From the NCBI GenBank assembly GCA_963582345.1, contig CAUZSN010000050.1:1-18980 (forward strand): a stretch of 18,980 bases of DNA, written 5' to 3'. Numbering within the stretch: the first letter of the stretch is position 1; every line of letters begins with the position of its first letter. Made by a program: the position numbers and the translations under genes. This stretch comes from CAUZSN01 sp963582345. Its GTDB lineage: Bacteria; Planctomycetota; Planctomycetia; Planctomycetales; Planctomycetaceae. Under the pieces are notes generated by a model that ran no database searches, was not told where the DNA came from, and worked only from the letters and a program-made list of their open reading frames with translations. Positions 1-8,510 of this stretch are shown here, one piece after another.

Positions 1-453
1 ATTCGAGAGTGTCTCAAGGATGCCGGCCTGCCCGAAGATGGTAAGGCGGTGCTCTACGATGGAAGAACGGGCGAGCCACTTGAGCAGAAAGTGACGGTCG
101 GCATGATCTACATGTTGAAGTTACACCACCTAGTCGATGACAAAGTCCACGCTCGGGCGACCGGTCCATACTCGCTGATCACCCAGCAGCCGCTTGGCGG
201 CAAGGCTCGGTTTGGTGGACAGCGGTTCGGCGAAATGGAAGTGTGGGCGCTGGAAGCCTATGGGGCTGCGTACGTTTTGCAAGAGCTGTTGACTGTGAAA
301 AGTGACGATGTGGAAGGACGTACGAAGATTTACGAATCGATGGTGAAAGGGGAAAATACACTTGAGGCAGGCACACCGGCCAGCTTCGACGTTTTGAACA
401 ACGAAATTCGAGGCCTGGGTCTGAATCTGCAGCTTGAAAAAAATCAGCTTTGA
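1..453 (+). CDS. rpoB: RNA polymerase beta subunit, C-terminal end (partial)
   Basis: This is the last 150 residues of the beta subunit; the gene is cut by the window edge and is open in frame 1 from base 1. Beta forms half of the catalytic core of RNA polymerase, and its C-terminal region packs against beta-prime at the base of the clamp. The visible landmarks are family hallmarks: LYDGRTGEP, MLKLHHLVDDKVHARATGP, SLITQQPLGGKARFGGQRFG and EMEVWALEAYGAAYVLQE. A GTG at 49 lies inside the conserved region and is not a real start. The stop is TGA at 451-453. rpoC follows after 114 bases, the usual rpoB-rpoC arrangement. The rifampicin region is outside the window and cannot be judged. Confidence 0.98.
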   Translation: MRECLKDAGLPEDGKAVLYDGRTGEPLEQKVTVGMIYMLKLHHLVDDKVHARATGPYSLITQQPLGGKARFGGQRFGEMEVWALEAYGAAYVLQELLTVKSDDVEGRTKIYESMVKGENTLEAGTPASFDVLNNEIRGLGLNLQLEKNQL

Positions 454-553
454 GGCACGTAGTTAGCGATGGGTAATCCAGATTGACCAGTTTTGTACAA
501 GAGCTGACTGCTGGTAACGACGGCAATTAACTTTATCTTCCCGCAATATAAAC

Positions 554-559
554 AAGGAG
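554..559 (+). promoter_or_regulatory. Shine-Dalgarno site of rpoC
   Basis: AAGGAG stands 8 bases before the GTG at 568. This fixes the rpoC start at that GTG and not at the out-of-frame GTG at 563. It is one of the clearest ribosome binding sites in the window; many other genes here have weak ones. Confidence 0.85.
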
Positions 560-567
560 CGAGTGAA

Positions 568-3500
568 GTGAGCGTTGGCGCAACCAAAGCATACGACCGA
601 ATCAATGATTATGGTTCTGTGAAGATCGGGCTGGCAAGCCCGCACGATATTCGCAATTGGTCGTTCGGTGAGGTCAAGAAGCCGGAAACGATCAATTACA
701 GAACATACCGGCCCGAAAGAGACGGTTTGTTCTGTGAACGCATCTTTGGTCCTGAAAAAGACTGGGAGTGTGCGTGCGGAAAGTATCGGGGTATGAAATA
801 CAAGGGAATGATCTGTGATCGTTGCGGCGTCAAGGTGACGCACAGTCGAGTTCGACGTAAGCGAATGGGGCATATTGAACTGGCCGCACCGGTCGTCCAC
901 ATTTGGTTCTTTAAGTCGATGCCCAGTCGGTTGGGCGCCTTGATGAACATGAAAACCACTAGCCTGGAAAAGGTGGTCTACTTCCAAGACTACGTCGTCA
1001 TCGATCCTGGCGATACGCCGTTGCGTGAGTGTCAAACACTCACTGAGGAGGAGGCTCGTCATGCACGCGCCAAGTACGGCGAAGGCACATTTGAAATCGA
1101 CATGGGTGCCGAAGCGGTCAAAAAGCTGCTGATGCGGCTCAACCTAGTCGAATTGTCTGTCCGATTGCGCGAAGAATTGGCCGAAACGGGCAGTCAACAA
1201 AAGATGAAAGAGTTGATCAAGCGACTGAACATCATTGAATCGTTGCGCGACAGCGATAATAAGCCAGAATGGATTGTGTTAGATGTAATACCGGTGATTC
1301 CACCAGATTTGAGGCCCCTCGTCTTACTTGACTCGGGCAACTTCGCCACGAGTGATCTGAATGATTTGTACCGCCGGATCATCAATCGCAACAACCGTTT
1401 GAAGAAACTTGTGGACTTGAACGCACCGGAAGTTATCGTTCGTAACGAAAAACGAATGCTTCAACAGTCGGTCGATTCATTATTTGACAACAGTCGTTGC
1501 AAGCGTCCAGTACTTGGGTCGTCGAACCGTCCATTAAAGTCCTTGACTGACATGATTAAGGGTAAACAGGGGCGATTCCGCGAGAACTTGCTGGGTAAGC
1601 GCGTCGATTATTCCGCTCGAAGCGTGATTGTGGTTGGCCCTGAGCTGAAGCTACATCAGTGTGGGCTACCAAAGAAGATTGCCCTGGAACTGTTTCAGCC
1701 ATTCGTGATCCGGCGACTGAAAGAACTAGGGCACGCTGACACAATTAAGAGTGCCAAACGAATGCTGGAACGCAAGGATAAAGACGTGTGGGACATTCTG
1801 GACGAGGTCATAACGAACCATTCAGTGTTGTTGAACCGGGCGCCGACGCTGCACCGCATAGGCATTCAGGCATTTGAACCCGTGCTCGTCGAAGGCAACG
1901 CCATCCGAATTCACCCGCTCGTCTGCAGGGGCTTCAATGCTGACTTTGATGGCGACCAGATGGCTGTTCACCTGCCGTTGTCGATCGAAGCTCAGGTCGA
2001 GGCGAGCACACTGATGATGTCGACAAATAATATTTTCAGCCCGGCTAACGGGGCGCCGATTATCAGTCCGTCACAGGACATCGTGATGGGCTGTTATTAT
2101 CTCACGTTGCCTCGTCCCAATCGACCCGGCGAGGGCATTGTATTTGCTTCAGCCGACGAGGTTCACATGGCCTATGCACAGGGCAAGGTGGTGCGACACG
2201 CGATGGTCAAAGTGCGTATGCCACAGGACAAAAAGGTCATCGGTGAAGGTGCCGAGGACTATAAGTTTGGCGGACTAGTCGACACAACGGTTGGTCGCGT
2301 GGTGTTTAATGACATCCTACACTCGGACATGGCATTCTATAACTTGACGATGACGAGCAAAGATCTGTCCAACGTTATCTCAGACTGCTATCTGCAACTG
2401 GGACGCCGTGAGACCATCAAGTTGCTGGATTTGATGAAGGACATCGGGTTCCACGAGTCGACTCAAAGCGGTTTGTCATTCGCGACCAGCGACCTTAAGG
2501 CTTCGCCTGAGAAAGAGCGGGTGATCTCCGAAGCGGAAACCGAGGTGCTTAAACAGAGAAAATTGTACGAACGAGGCATCATTACTGACCAGGAACGCTA
2601 CAACGCCGTCCTGGACCAGTGGACGCACGCCCGTGAGAAGATTACGAAGTCAATGATGCACGAACTGGCTCACGACATCCGCGACGAAGGAGCATTCGTC
2701 AATCCGATCTATCTAATGTCTGATTCGGGTGCACGCGGCGGAGTCGAACAAATCCGACAGCTGGCCGGTATGCGTGGATTGATGGCCAAACCGAGCGGCG
2801 AAATCATTGAGACGCCGATCAAGGCGAATTTCCGGGAAGGCTTGTCAGTACTCGAGTATTTCAGTTCAACTCACGGGGCTCGCAAAGGTTTGGCCGACAC
2901 TGCATTGAAGACCGCCGATAGCGGATACCTGACCAGGAAGTTAGCCGATGTCTGCCAGAACATGGTCATTACGATGCGTGACTGCGGCACAACCAAGGGG
3001 ATCGCCCGTGGTGTTGTATACCGTGGCGAGAAGGTTGAAGTTGGCCTAGCAGATGCGATTCGTGGTCGTGTCAGCCGGACGAATATCGTCAACCCGATCA
3101 CCGACGAGGTCATTGTTCGCGAAGACGAGTTGATCACGGTGGAAAAAGCTCGAAAAATCGAGGCGCTGGGGTTAGAAAAAATTCAGGTCCGCAGCCCAAT
3201 GACCTGTGAGTTATCACTGGGTATGTGCCAATTATGTTATGGAATGGACCTTTCCAGTGGGGCGATGGTGGAAGAGGGGTTGTCCGTCGGGATTATCGCC
3301 GCGCAGAGCATCGGTGAACCTGGCACGCAGCTTACGATGCGTACGTTTCACATTGGTGGCACTGCCTCGCGAGACGTCGAGGAAAATGAAATTCGAACGC
3401 GGCGGCCGGGTCGTGTTCATTTCGAGCGCATCCGCAGCGTCGTCAATGCCGATGGTCAAAACGTCGTGCTAGCCCGTAATGGCGAAATCATCATCCTCGA

Positions 3501-4905
3501 CGACAAGGAACGCGAGTTAGAGAATTACACCGTGCCTAACGGTGCAGTCCTGTTGGTTAGCGAAGACGACAATGTCGACGCAGGCCAGGTGCTTTGTCAG
3601 TGGGACCCCCACTCGGTGCCCATTCTTGCAGAGGTGGGTGGAAAGGTCCGTTATGAGGACTGTATCGAGGGACAGTCAATCCGGACTGAGACGGAAGCTA
3701 GTGGGAATATTCGTCGTACGGTGATTGAACACAGGGGTGATTTGCATCCACAGATCATCATTGAAGATGGGGCCGGCAAGATTCTCGATTTCTACTACAT
3801 GCCGGAACTCGCCAGCATTGAAGCCAAGCATGGTCTTCAAGTGACTGCTGGCAGTGTCCTGGCGAAGAATCCACGTGAGGCCCGCGGTACTCAAGATATC
3901 ACCGGCGGTTTGCCGCGAGTCACCGAGTTGTTTGAAGCGCGACGGCCGAAAGATCCGGCAGTGATCGCCGAAATTGACGGCGAAGTCGACTTAGTTTCCG
4001 AGAAGAAGCGCGGCAAACGAATAATTATTATCCGTGGCGACGAAGGAACGGAAATTGAACACGTCATTCCGCATGGAAAACAATTGCTCGTGCACGCCAA
4101 AGATCACGTCCGGGCGGGCGATGCATTGGTCCGCGGCCCTTTGGTGCCGCATGATATTTTGCGGGTCAGCGGCGCCGAGGCGGTGCAGCAATATCTGTTG
4201 CACGAAATCCAAAACGTCTACCGGTCGCAACGTGTCGAACTGGACGACAAGCACGTTGAAATCGTGATTGCTCAGATGCTTCGGAAAGTCCGTGTGTCAG
4301 ATGTCGGCGATTCTGACGTCTTGCCAGGAATCGTTATGGACAAATTTGAATTTCAACGTAGAAATCAGCAATTACTGCAGAGTGTGAGAATAGTCGATTC
4401 TGGAGATACCGAATTTCCTGTAGACGCTGTTGTGCCGACGATGACCGTTGAAGAAGTGAACACGGAAGTGGAAACAGCTGGTCAGAATTCGGCCAAGTTC
4501 GTCAAGTCGCGACCGGCAACGGCGGCCACACAACTTCTGGGAATCACCAAGGCAGCTGTCCAAAGCGAAAGCTTCATTTCTGCGGCCAGCTTCCAGGAAA
4601 CCACCAAGGTGCTTACCGAAGCCGCTTTAGCTGGCAAGGTTGATCATCTTGTCGGTTTGAAAGAGAATGTCATCTTGGGACACTTGGTTCCAGCGGGGAC
4701 GGGTTTCCACATGCATCAAGAAGCGGAAGTCCGAATTCGGCCGGAAGCGTTAATGGAGCTGCATGCTGAGCAGGAACGAATTCGTGCCGCGCGGATGGAG
4801 CTGCTGAACGAAGGACCGGAGAATCGACGCTTGACTGAGTCGACAAAGGCTGGTTCCGTGTCGTTGCTTAATGTGTTGCCTGACGAGGCTGGAACGACGA
4901 CTTGA
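568..4905 (+). CDS. rpoC: RNA polymerase beta-prime subunit
   Basis: Catalytic subunit of RNA polymerase, 1445 residues (E. coli 1407), with a GTG start. The N-terminal zinc ribbon has Cys at 68, 70, 83 and 86. The active-site motif NADFDGDQMAVH begins at residue 457, giving the Mg-binding Asp 459, 461 and 463. The second zinc site is Cys 806, 880, 887 and 890, exactly 8 below the E. coli numbers. The bridge/trigger segment reads GEPGTQLTMRTFHIGG, with His 928 matching E. coli His936. After it comes an insertion of roughly 190 residues inside the trigger loop, resembling the E. coli SI3 domain (WDPHSVP, then TQDITGGLPRVTELFEARRP). The C-terminal part has LLGITKAAVQSESFISAASF. Before it lies a segment of about 35 residues absent from E. 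coli, and a short non-conserved tail ends the protein. No disruption is seen. Confidence 0.99.
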   Translation: MSVGATKAYDRINDYGSVKIGLASPHDIRNWSFGEVKKPETINYRTYRPERDGLFCERIFGPEKDWECACGKYRGMKYKGMICDRCGVKVTHSRVRRKRMGHIELAAPVVHIWFFKSMPSRLGALMNMKTTSLEKVVYFQDYVVIDPGDTPLRECQTLTEEEARHARAKYGEGTFEIDMGAEAVKKLLMRLNLVELSVRLREELAETGSQQKMKELIKRLNIIESLRDSDNKPEWIVLDVIPVIPPDLRPLVLLDSGNFATSDLNDLYRRIINRNNRLKKLVDLNAPEVIVRNEKRMLQQSVDSLFDNSRCKRPVLGSSNRPLKSLTDMIKGKQGRFRENLLGKRVDYSARSVIVVGPELKLHQCGLPKKIALELFQPFVIRRLKELGHADTIKSAKRMLERKDKDVWDILDEVITNHSVLLNRAPTLHRIGIQAFEPVLVEGNAIRIHPLVCRGFNADFDGDQMAVHLPLSIEAQVEASTLMMSTNNIFSPANGAPIISPSQDIVMGCYYLTLPRPNRPGEGIVFASADEVHMAYAQGKVVRHAMVKVRMPQDKKVIGEGAEDYKFGGLVDTTVGRVVFNDILHSDMAFYNLTMTSKDLSNVISDCYLQLGRRETIKLLDLMKDIGFHESTQSGLSFATSDLKASPEKERVISEAETEVLKQRKLYERGIITDQERYNAVLDQWTHAREKITKSMMHELAHDIRDEGAFVNPIYLMSDSGARGGVEQIRQLAGMRGLMAKPSGEIIETPIKANFREGLSVLEYFSSTHGARKGLADTALKTADSGYLTRKLADVCQNMVITMRDCGTTKGIARGVVYRGEKVEVGLADAIRGRVSRTNIVNPITDEVIVREDELITVEKARKIEALGLEKIQVRSPMTCELSLGMCQLCYGMDLSSGAMVEEGLSVGIIAAQSIGEPGTQLTMRTFHIGGTASRDVEENEIRTRRPGRVHFERIRSVVNADGQNVVLARNGEIIILDDKERELENYTVPNGAVLLVSEDDNVDAGQVLCQWDPHSVPILAEVGGKVRYEDCIEGQSIRTETEASGNIRRTVIEHRGDLHPQIIIEDGAGKILDFYYMPELASIEAKHGLQVTAGSVLAKNPREARGTQDITGGLPRVTELFEARRPKDPAVIAEIDGEVDLVSEKKRGKRIIIIRGDEGTEIEHVIPHGKQLLVHAKDHVRAGDALVRGPLVPHDILRVSGAEAVQQYLLHEIQNVYRSQRVELDDKHVEIVIAQMLRKVRVSDVGDSDVLPGIVMDKFEFQRRNQQLLQSVRIVDSGDTEFPVDAVVPTMTVEEVNTEVETAGQNSAKFVKSRPATAATQLLGITKAAVQSESFISAASFQETTKVLTEAALAGKVDHLVGLKENVILGHLVPAGTGFHMHQEAEVRIRPEALMELHAEQERIRAARMELLNEGPENRRLTESTKAGSVSLLNVLPDEAGTTT

Positions 4906-4977
4906 CGTTTGCAACAAATACCGATAGTTTTCATGATCGATTTTGTGATTGGAGCTGACTTAGTTTAGGTCGATTCT

Positions 4978-5349
4978 ATGCCGACAATCAATCAACTTGT
5001 CCGAAAATCGCGCAAGGCACAGCGTGCGAAAAGCAAGACGCCCCTACTGGAGTCCTGTCCCCAAAAACGTGGTGTTTGTTTACAGGTCAAAACGGTTACT
5101 CCTAAAAAACCGAACTCCGCATTGCGGAAAGTGGCTAGGGTGCGTCTGTCGAATGGAAAGGAAGTTACGGCTTACATTCCCGGTGAAGGCCATAACCTGC
5201 AGGAGCACTCGATCGTTTTGGTGCGAGGCGGTCGCGTTCGCGATTTGCCGGGTGTGCGATACAAGATTATCCGTGGCGTGTTGGATACGCTGGGTGTCAC
5301 TGATCGTAAGCAGGCCCGTAGCCGTTACGGTGCAAAGATGGCGAAGTGA
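4978..5349 (+). CDS. rpsL: 30S ribosomal protein S12
   Basis: S12 sits at the decoding centre of the 30S subunit and controls accuracy. The protein has 123 residues, close to the E. coli length, and aligns without gaps over the core: CPQKRGVC, TPKKPNSALRK, GEGHNLQEHS and DLPGVRY. Lys43 (E. coli Lys42 without Met; AAA at 5104) is the usual residue. Position 88 (E. coli 87), normally Lys, is Arg here (CGC at 5239-5241); Lys-to-Arg at this place is a classic streptomycin-resistance change. Asp89, the usual methylthio-aspartate site, is kept. ATG at 4978 is followed by the family start MPTINQLVRK. Only a weak AGGT precedes it. It lies 72 bases after rpoC and 128 before rpsG. Confidence 0.99.
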   Translation: MPTINQLVRKSRKAQRAKSKTPLLESCPQKRGVCLQVKTVTPKKPNSALRKVARVRLSNGKEVTAYIPGEGHNLQEHSIVLVRGGRVRDLPGVRYKIIRGVLDTLGVTDRKQARSRYGAKMAK

Positions 5350-5477
5350 TTCACGCACGGCATTCCGATTGGTATGACTGTGAAAATAAATCACGAGTTT
5401 GGGCACCAAGCTGGCAGAAGAAACATTTTGTGTGAAATCCTGAATAGAATTTAGAAAAAAGTTAGACAAACAGAGCG

Positions 5478-5948
5478 ATGAAACGGTTCACAGCTAGCAA
5501 GACTCAACTGAAACCCGATCCTCGTCTGGACTCACTTCTTGTATCGAAGTTTGTCAACTGCTTGATGCATGATGGGAAGAAGAGTATCGCTCAGCGTGTC
5601 TTTTACTCTGCGTTGGAGATCATCAAGAGTCGGCTTCCAGATGAGGAACCGCTGGAGGTGTTCACCACGGCAGTGGGAAATGTCAAACCATCGATCGAAG
5701 TTCGCTCGAAGCGTATCGGCGGGGCCACATACCAGGTTCCGACACCGGTGACTTCAAAAAGGCAACAAACATTAGCCATTCGCTGGATACTTCAGGCGTC
5801 CCGTGGAAAGAAAGGGCGGCCGATGGACGTTCGCCTGGCAGACGAATTCCTCAGTGCTTATCGCCGTGAGGGGACCGCCATGACCACTCGTGACAATGTG
5901 CATCGCATGGCTGATGCCAACAAGGCGTTTGCTCACTTTGCGTGGTAG
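5478..5948 (+). CDS. rpsG: 30S ribosomal protein S7
   Basis: S7 binds the 3' major domain of 16S rRNA, nucleates the head of the 30S subunit and lies by the E site. It has 156 residues, the normal bacterial length. Family signatures are LVSKFVNCLMHDGKKSIAQR, the beta-hairpin region KPSIEVRSKRIGGATYQVP, and the C-terminal GTAMTTRDNVHRMADANKAF followed by AHFAW. The ATG at 5478 gives the expected short N-terminus; no strong Shine-Dalgarno is visible before it (the sequence reads ACAGAGCG). In E. coli S7 is the autogenous repressor of the str operon. The 128 bases upstream could carry such a site, but I cannot identify one by eye. Confidence 0.99.
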   Translation: MKRFTASKTQLKPDPRLDSLLVSKFVNCLMHDGKKSIAQRVFYSALEIIKSRLPDEEPLEVFTTAVGNVKPSIEVRSKRIGGATYQVPTPVTSKRQQTLAIRWILQASRGKKGRPMDVRLADEFLSAYRREGTAMTTRDNVHRMADANKAFAHFAW

Positions 5949-6116
5949 ATTTCGCAATCTGGAGTGCCTGTTGAGTTGGTGAATGGGTGGTTAGAGGCAA
6001 GGGGATGGTTCGTTAGCCGGCCCTTAGATTCTCGTTGAATGCGGTGTCTGTGCGCTCATCCGCATCAGCCCTACAACTAAGGTTGACAATTTACTAATTC
6101 CATCGTTTTTCGATTC

Positions 6117-8210
6117 ATGATCATGATGTCGGGTCCCATCGAAAATATTCGAAACATTGGTATCGTCGCCCATATTGACGCGGGCAAGACGACGACAACT
6201 GAGCGTATTTTGTTCTACACTGGGTTATTGCATCGGATGGGCGAGGTCGATGACGGGACCACAACGACCGATTTCGATCCCGAGGAAGCGAAACGCGGAA
6301 TCACAATTTACTCGGCTGCGATCACTTGCGATTGGCACGGGACGACCATCAACATCATTGATACGCCTGGCCATGTCGATTTCACCGCCGAAGTTGAACG
6401 CAGTCTGCGCGTGCTGGACGGTGCCGTCGTCATCTTTAGCGCGGTGGAGGGCGTCGAGGCTCAAAGCGAAACAGTCTGGCGTCAGGCTGACCGGTACCAC
6501 GTGCCTCGAATCTGCTTCATTAACAAAATGGACCGCGTCGGCGCTAGTTTTGAACGGACGTTTGATGCGATGAGTCGTCGATTGGGCGCGCATCCAATTG
6601 TGTTGCAGATACCTATGGGTGTTGGCTCGTCGCCGAAGCCAAATGTTCTGAATGGGCTAATTGACCTCGTTGAAATGAAGGCGCTGTATTTTGATCCAGA
6701 GAGCAAAGGTGCAAGTGTCGAATCAGTCGAGATACCCGATGAATTCCGGCCGCAGGCGCAGGTGTGGAGAAAACGACTGCTGGATACGATCGCGCTGCTG
6801 GATGAAGACATCTTTCAACTGTATGCCGAAACCGGCGATGTTTCGTCCGTACAGATTCACAAGCTGGTTCGCGAGGCGACAATTCAAGGTCAGTTGCACC
6901 CAACGTTTTGTGGTGCGGCGAAGGATTACATTGGAGTCCAACCACTTTTAGACGGAATTGCACGCTACCTGCCTAGTCCTCTCGACAGGCCACCCGTTGA
7001 TGGCACGACTACTAAGAAACGCGGAACGGGGAAAGAGACTCGATGGCCACGATCCGACGAACCCTTTTGTGGTTTGATCTTCAAGATTCAGGCAGATCGA
7101 CACGGGGATTTGTGTTTCATACGAGTTTATTCTGGGATCTTGAAAAGCGGTTCACGCGTCGTCAACGCCCGTACGGGAAAGAAAGAGCTCATTAGTCAAA
7201 TCTGGCGTGTGCAAGCGGATGCCCGTGAGAAAATTGAAGCCGAACAGGTTAGTGCTGGCGACATTGTCGGAGTGATCGGACCTAAGGAAGCCGTGACGGG
7301 TGATACATTGTGCAATGTGCACCACCCGCTTTTGCTAGAGATGATCAGCTTTCCAGAAACAGTCATCTCGATGGCAGCAGAACCCGAATCAAGTGCAGAG
7401 CGGAAGAAGCTGGCTGATACATTGTCTCGGTTATCCCGGCAAGATCCGACCTTTAACGCGAAAGTTAGCGAGGAGACAGGCCAAACCATTATCAGTGGCA
7501 TGGGAGAACTACATCTCGAGGTACTGCGAGATCGCATGGAACGTGAGTTTGGCCTGAAAGTTCGGATTCACAAGCCGCGAGTTAGCTATCGTGAGACGAT
7601 TCGCGAAGCGATCGAGTCGACGGGCGTTTTTATTCGCCAAGTGGCCGGTGCGACGCAGTTTGCAAAGATAAAACTGCGAATGGAGCCATTTTTCAGTGAG
7701 GAGCCGATCGTGATCGAAAACAAAATGAAACCCAATGCCTTGCCTGACGAATTGGTTGCGGTTTTGAAACAGGCGGTTTCGGACGAAGCTCGGGGAGGTG
7801 GGTTGATCGGTTATCCTTTGATGAACGTGAAGACGACGTTGTTGGACGCCGAATATCGCGAGGGCGAAACGACTGAGGCTGCCATACAGGCCGCTGCGAC
7901 CGATGCCATCCGTAAAGGGATTGCACAGGCTGGTAGCGCTTTGCTGGAGCCGATCATGCAGCTCGAGGTGGTCACCCCGGATGAGTTTTTGGGCAACGTG
8001 CAGGCCGACTTGAACGCTCGCAGGGCCGTAATTACTCGTTCGGAACTCCGAGGCGATTTGTCCGTCATTGAAGCCGAAGTGGCTCTGTCGAAAATGTTTG
8101 GGTATGCTACCCAAGTTCGCAGTCTTTCCCAAGGTCGAGCGTCCTACACAATGGAGCCGTTGAAATACGACGAAGCTCCACCAGAGGTGCTGGAAGCGAT
8201 GATGGTGTGA
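6117..8210 (+). CDS. fusA: Elongation factor G family GTPase, divergent 'spd/EF-G2-like' type
   Basis: A five-domain EF-G of 697 residues. The G domain has the P-loop AHIDAGKTT (18-26), switch I with RGITI, DTPGH (82-86) and NKMD (136-139). It ends with the family C-terminus FGYATQVRSLSQGRASYTME. EF-G moves tRNA and mRNA on the ribosome and, with RRF, splits ribosomes after termination. Several features are not canonical. Switch I reads TDFDPEEAKRGITI. The domain IV loop I, SGGRGQYG in E. coli, reads VAGATQFAK (509-517). The residue aligned to E. coli His583 appears to be Arg581. The G-domain wording (EVDDGTTTTDF, VWRQADRYHVPRICFINKMD) is closer to mitochondrial EF-G2 (GFM2) than to E. coli EF-G, by memory. 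ATGs at 6117, 6123 and 6126 are all possible starts; none has a visible Shine-Dalgarno. tuf does not follow. Confidence 0.93.
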   Translation: MIMMSGPIENIRNIGIVAHIDAGKTTTTERILFYTGLLHRMGEVDDGTTTTDFDPEEAKRGITIYSAAITCDWHGTTINIIDTPGHVDFTAEVERSLRVLDGAVVIFSAVEGVEAQSETVWRQADRYHVPRICFINKMDRVGASFERTFDAMSRRLGAHPIVLQIPMGVGSSPKPNVLNGLIDLVEMKALYFDPESKGASVESVEIPDEFRPQAQVWRKRLLDTIALLDEDIFQLYAETGDVSSVQIHKLVREATIQGQLHPTFCGAAKDYIGVQPLLDGIARYLPSPLDRPPVDGTTTKKRGTGKETRWPRSDEPFCGLIFKIQADRHGDLCFIRVYSGILKSGSRVVNARTGKKELISQIWRVQADAREKIEAEQVSAGDIVGVIGPKEAVTGDTLCNVHHPLLLEMISFPETVISMAAEPESSAERKKLADTLSRLSRQDPTFNAKVSEETGQTIISGMGELHLEVLRDRMEREFGLKVRIHKPRVSYRETIREAIESTGVFIRQVAGATQFAKIKLRMEPFFSEEPIVIENKMKPNALPDELVAVLKQAVSDEARGGGLIGYPLMNVKTTLLDAEYREGETTEAAIQAAATDAIRKGIAQAGSALLEPIMQLEVVTPDEFLGNVQADLNARRAVITRSELRGDLSVIEAEVALSKMFGYATQVRSLSQGRASYTMEPLKYDEAPPEVLEAMMV

Positions 8211-8510
8211 CCGTTACGATAAAGTGGCCCGGCTACCGACTCGGAAACTCATGGTTTTCGGTATATGATTCATGTGCGTGACTAGATTTGAAATCTGCAA
8301 CTGTTGCTCTGTAAACGCTCAAGGTTGCCAATATTTTCTGCAGGTTGGCATAGAAGTCTGTGATTGACTGGAATTCATCGGATTTTGATAAATCTCAATA
8401 CTCAATTTATTGACAAATTAAACTGTCATTATTACTATTACGCGTTTTCCAAGAATAGAGTAGGTGTTTAAGGATTGTGAACGTAAGCCATTATATAAAG
8501 GGTAAGTTGA
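8211..8510 (+). other. 300-base intergenic gap between fusA and rpsJ
   Basis: tuf would stand here in the classic str operon, but there is no gene or tuf remnant. The right half is clearly AT-rich. It holds the promoter candidate at 8410-8438. Small inverted repeats are present: AGATTT-G-AAATCT at 8284-8296, and TGCCAA (8326-8331) with TTGGCA (8345-8350) around a 13-base loop. None has a T-run, so no Rho-independent terminator is evident. This is the natural break between the str and S10 parts. Confidence 0.7.
8410..8438 (+). promoter_or_regulatory. Candidate sigma-70-type promoter for the S10 cluster
   Basis: A perfect -35 box TTGACA (8410-8415) is followed after exactly 17 bases by TACTAT (8433-8438), which matches the -10 consensus at 4 of 6 positions. 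The surroundings are AT-rich, and rpsJ starts 72 bases later, leaving room for a leader. Position and spacing support it, but promoters of planctomycetes are poorly defined, so this is a prediction by eye. Confidence 0.5.

Noticed and set aside
463..1062. Long antisense open frame of 199 codons opposite the start of rpoC.
   Set aside because: It has no recognisable domain and lies opposite a strongly conserved gene, so it is a shadow frame; the same applies to the antisense frames at 7509-8132 and 11042-11596.
4902..4930. TTGACG, 17 bases, TAGTTT as a promoter for rpsL.
   Set aside because: The -10 matches only 3 of 6 positions, and the -35 overlaps the rpoC stop; too weak to list.
5445..5450. 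TAGAAT as a -10 box before rpsG.
   Set aside because: It matches 5 of 6 positions, but there is no -35 box at 16-18 bases and no proper TG extension.
6083..6088. TTGACA 29 bases before the fusA start, as a possible promoter -35 box.
   Set aside because: No -10-like hexamer lies 16-18 bases downstream (the sequence there is TTTTTC), and the start codon is too close.
6115..6126. Perfect 12-base palindrome TCATGATCATGA across the fusA start codons.
   Set aside because: It is a by-product of closely placed ATG codons and short enough to arise by chance; no second copy or spacing pattern was seen.
8235..8262. Imperfect hairpin (ACCGA...TCGGT, AAAC...GTTT) after fusA as a terminator.
   Set aside because: It has a five-base bulge and no T-run follows; a terminator cannot be supported.
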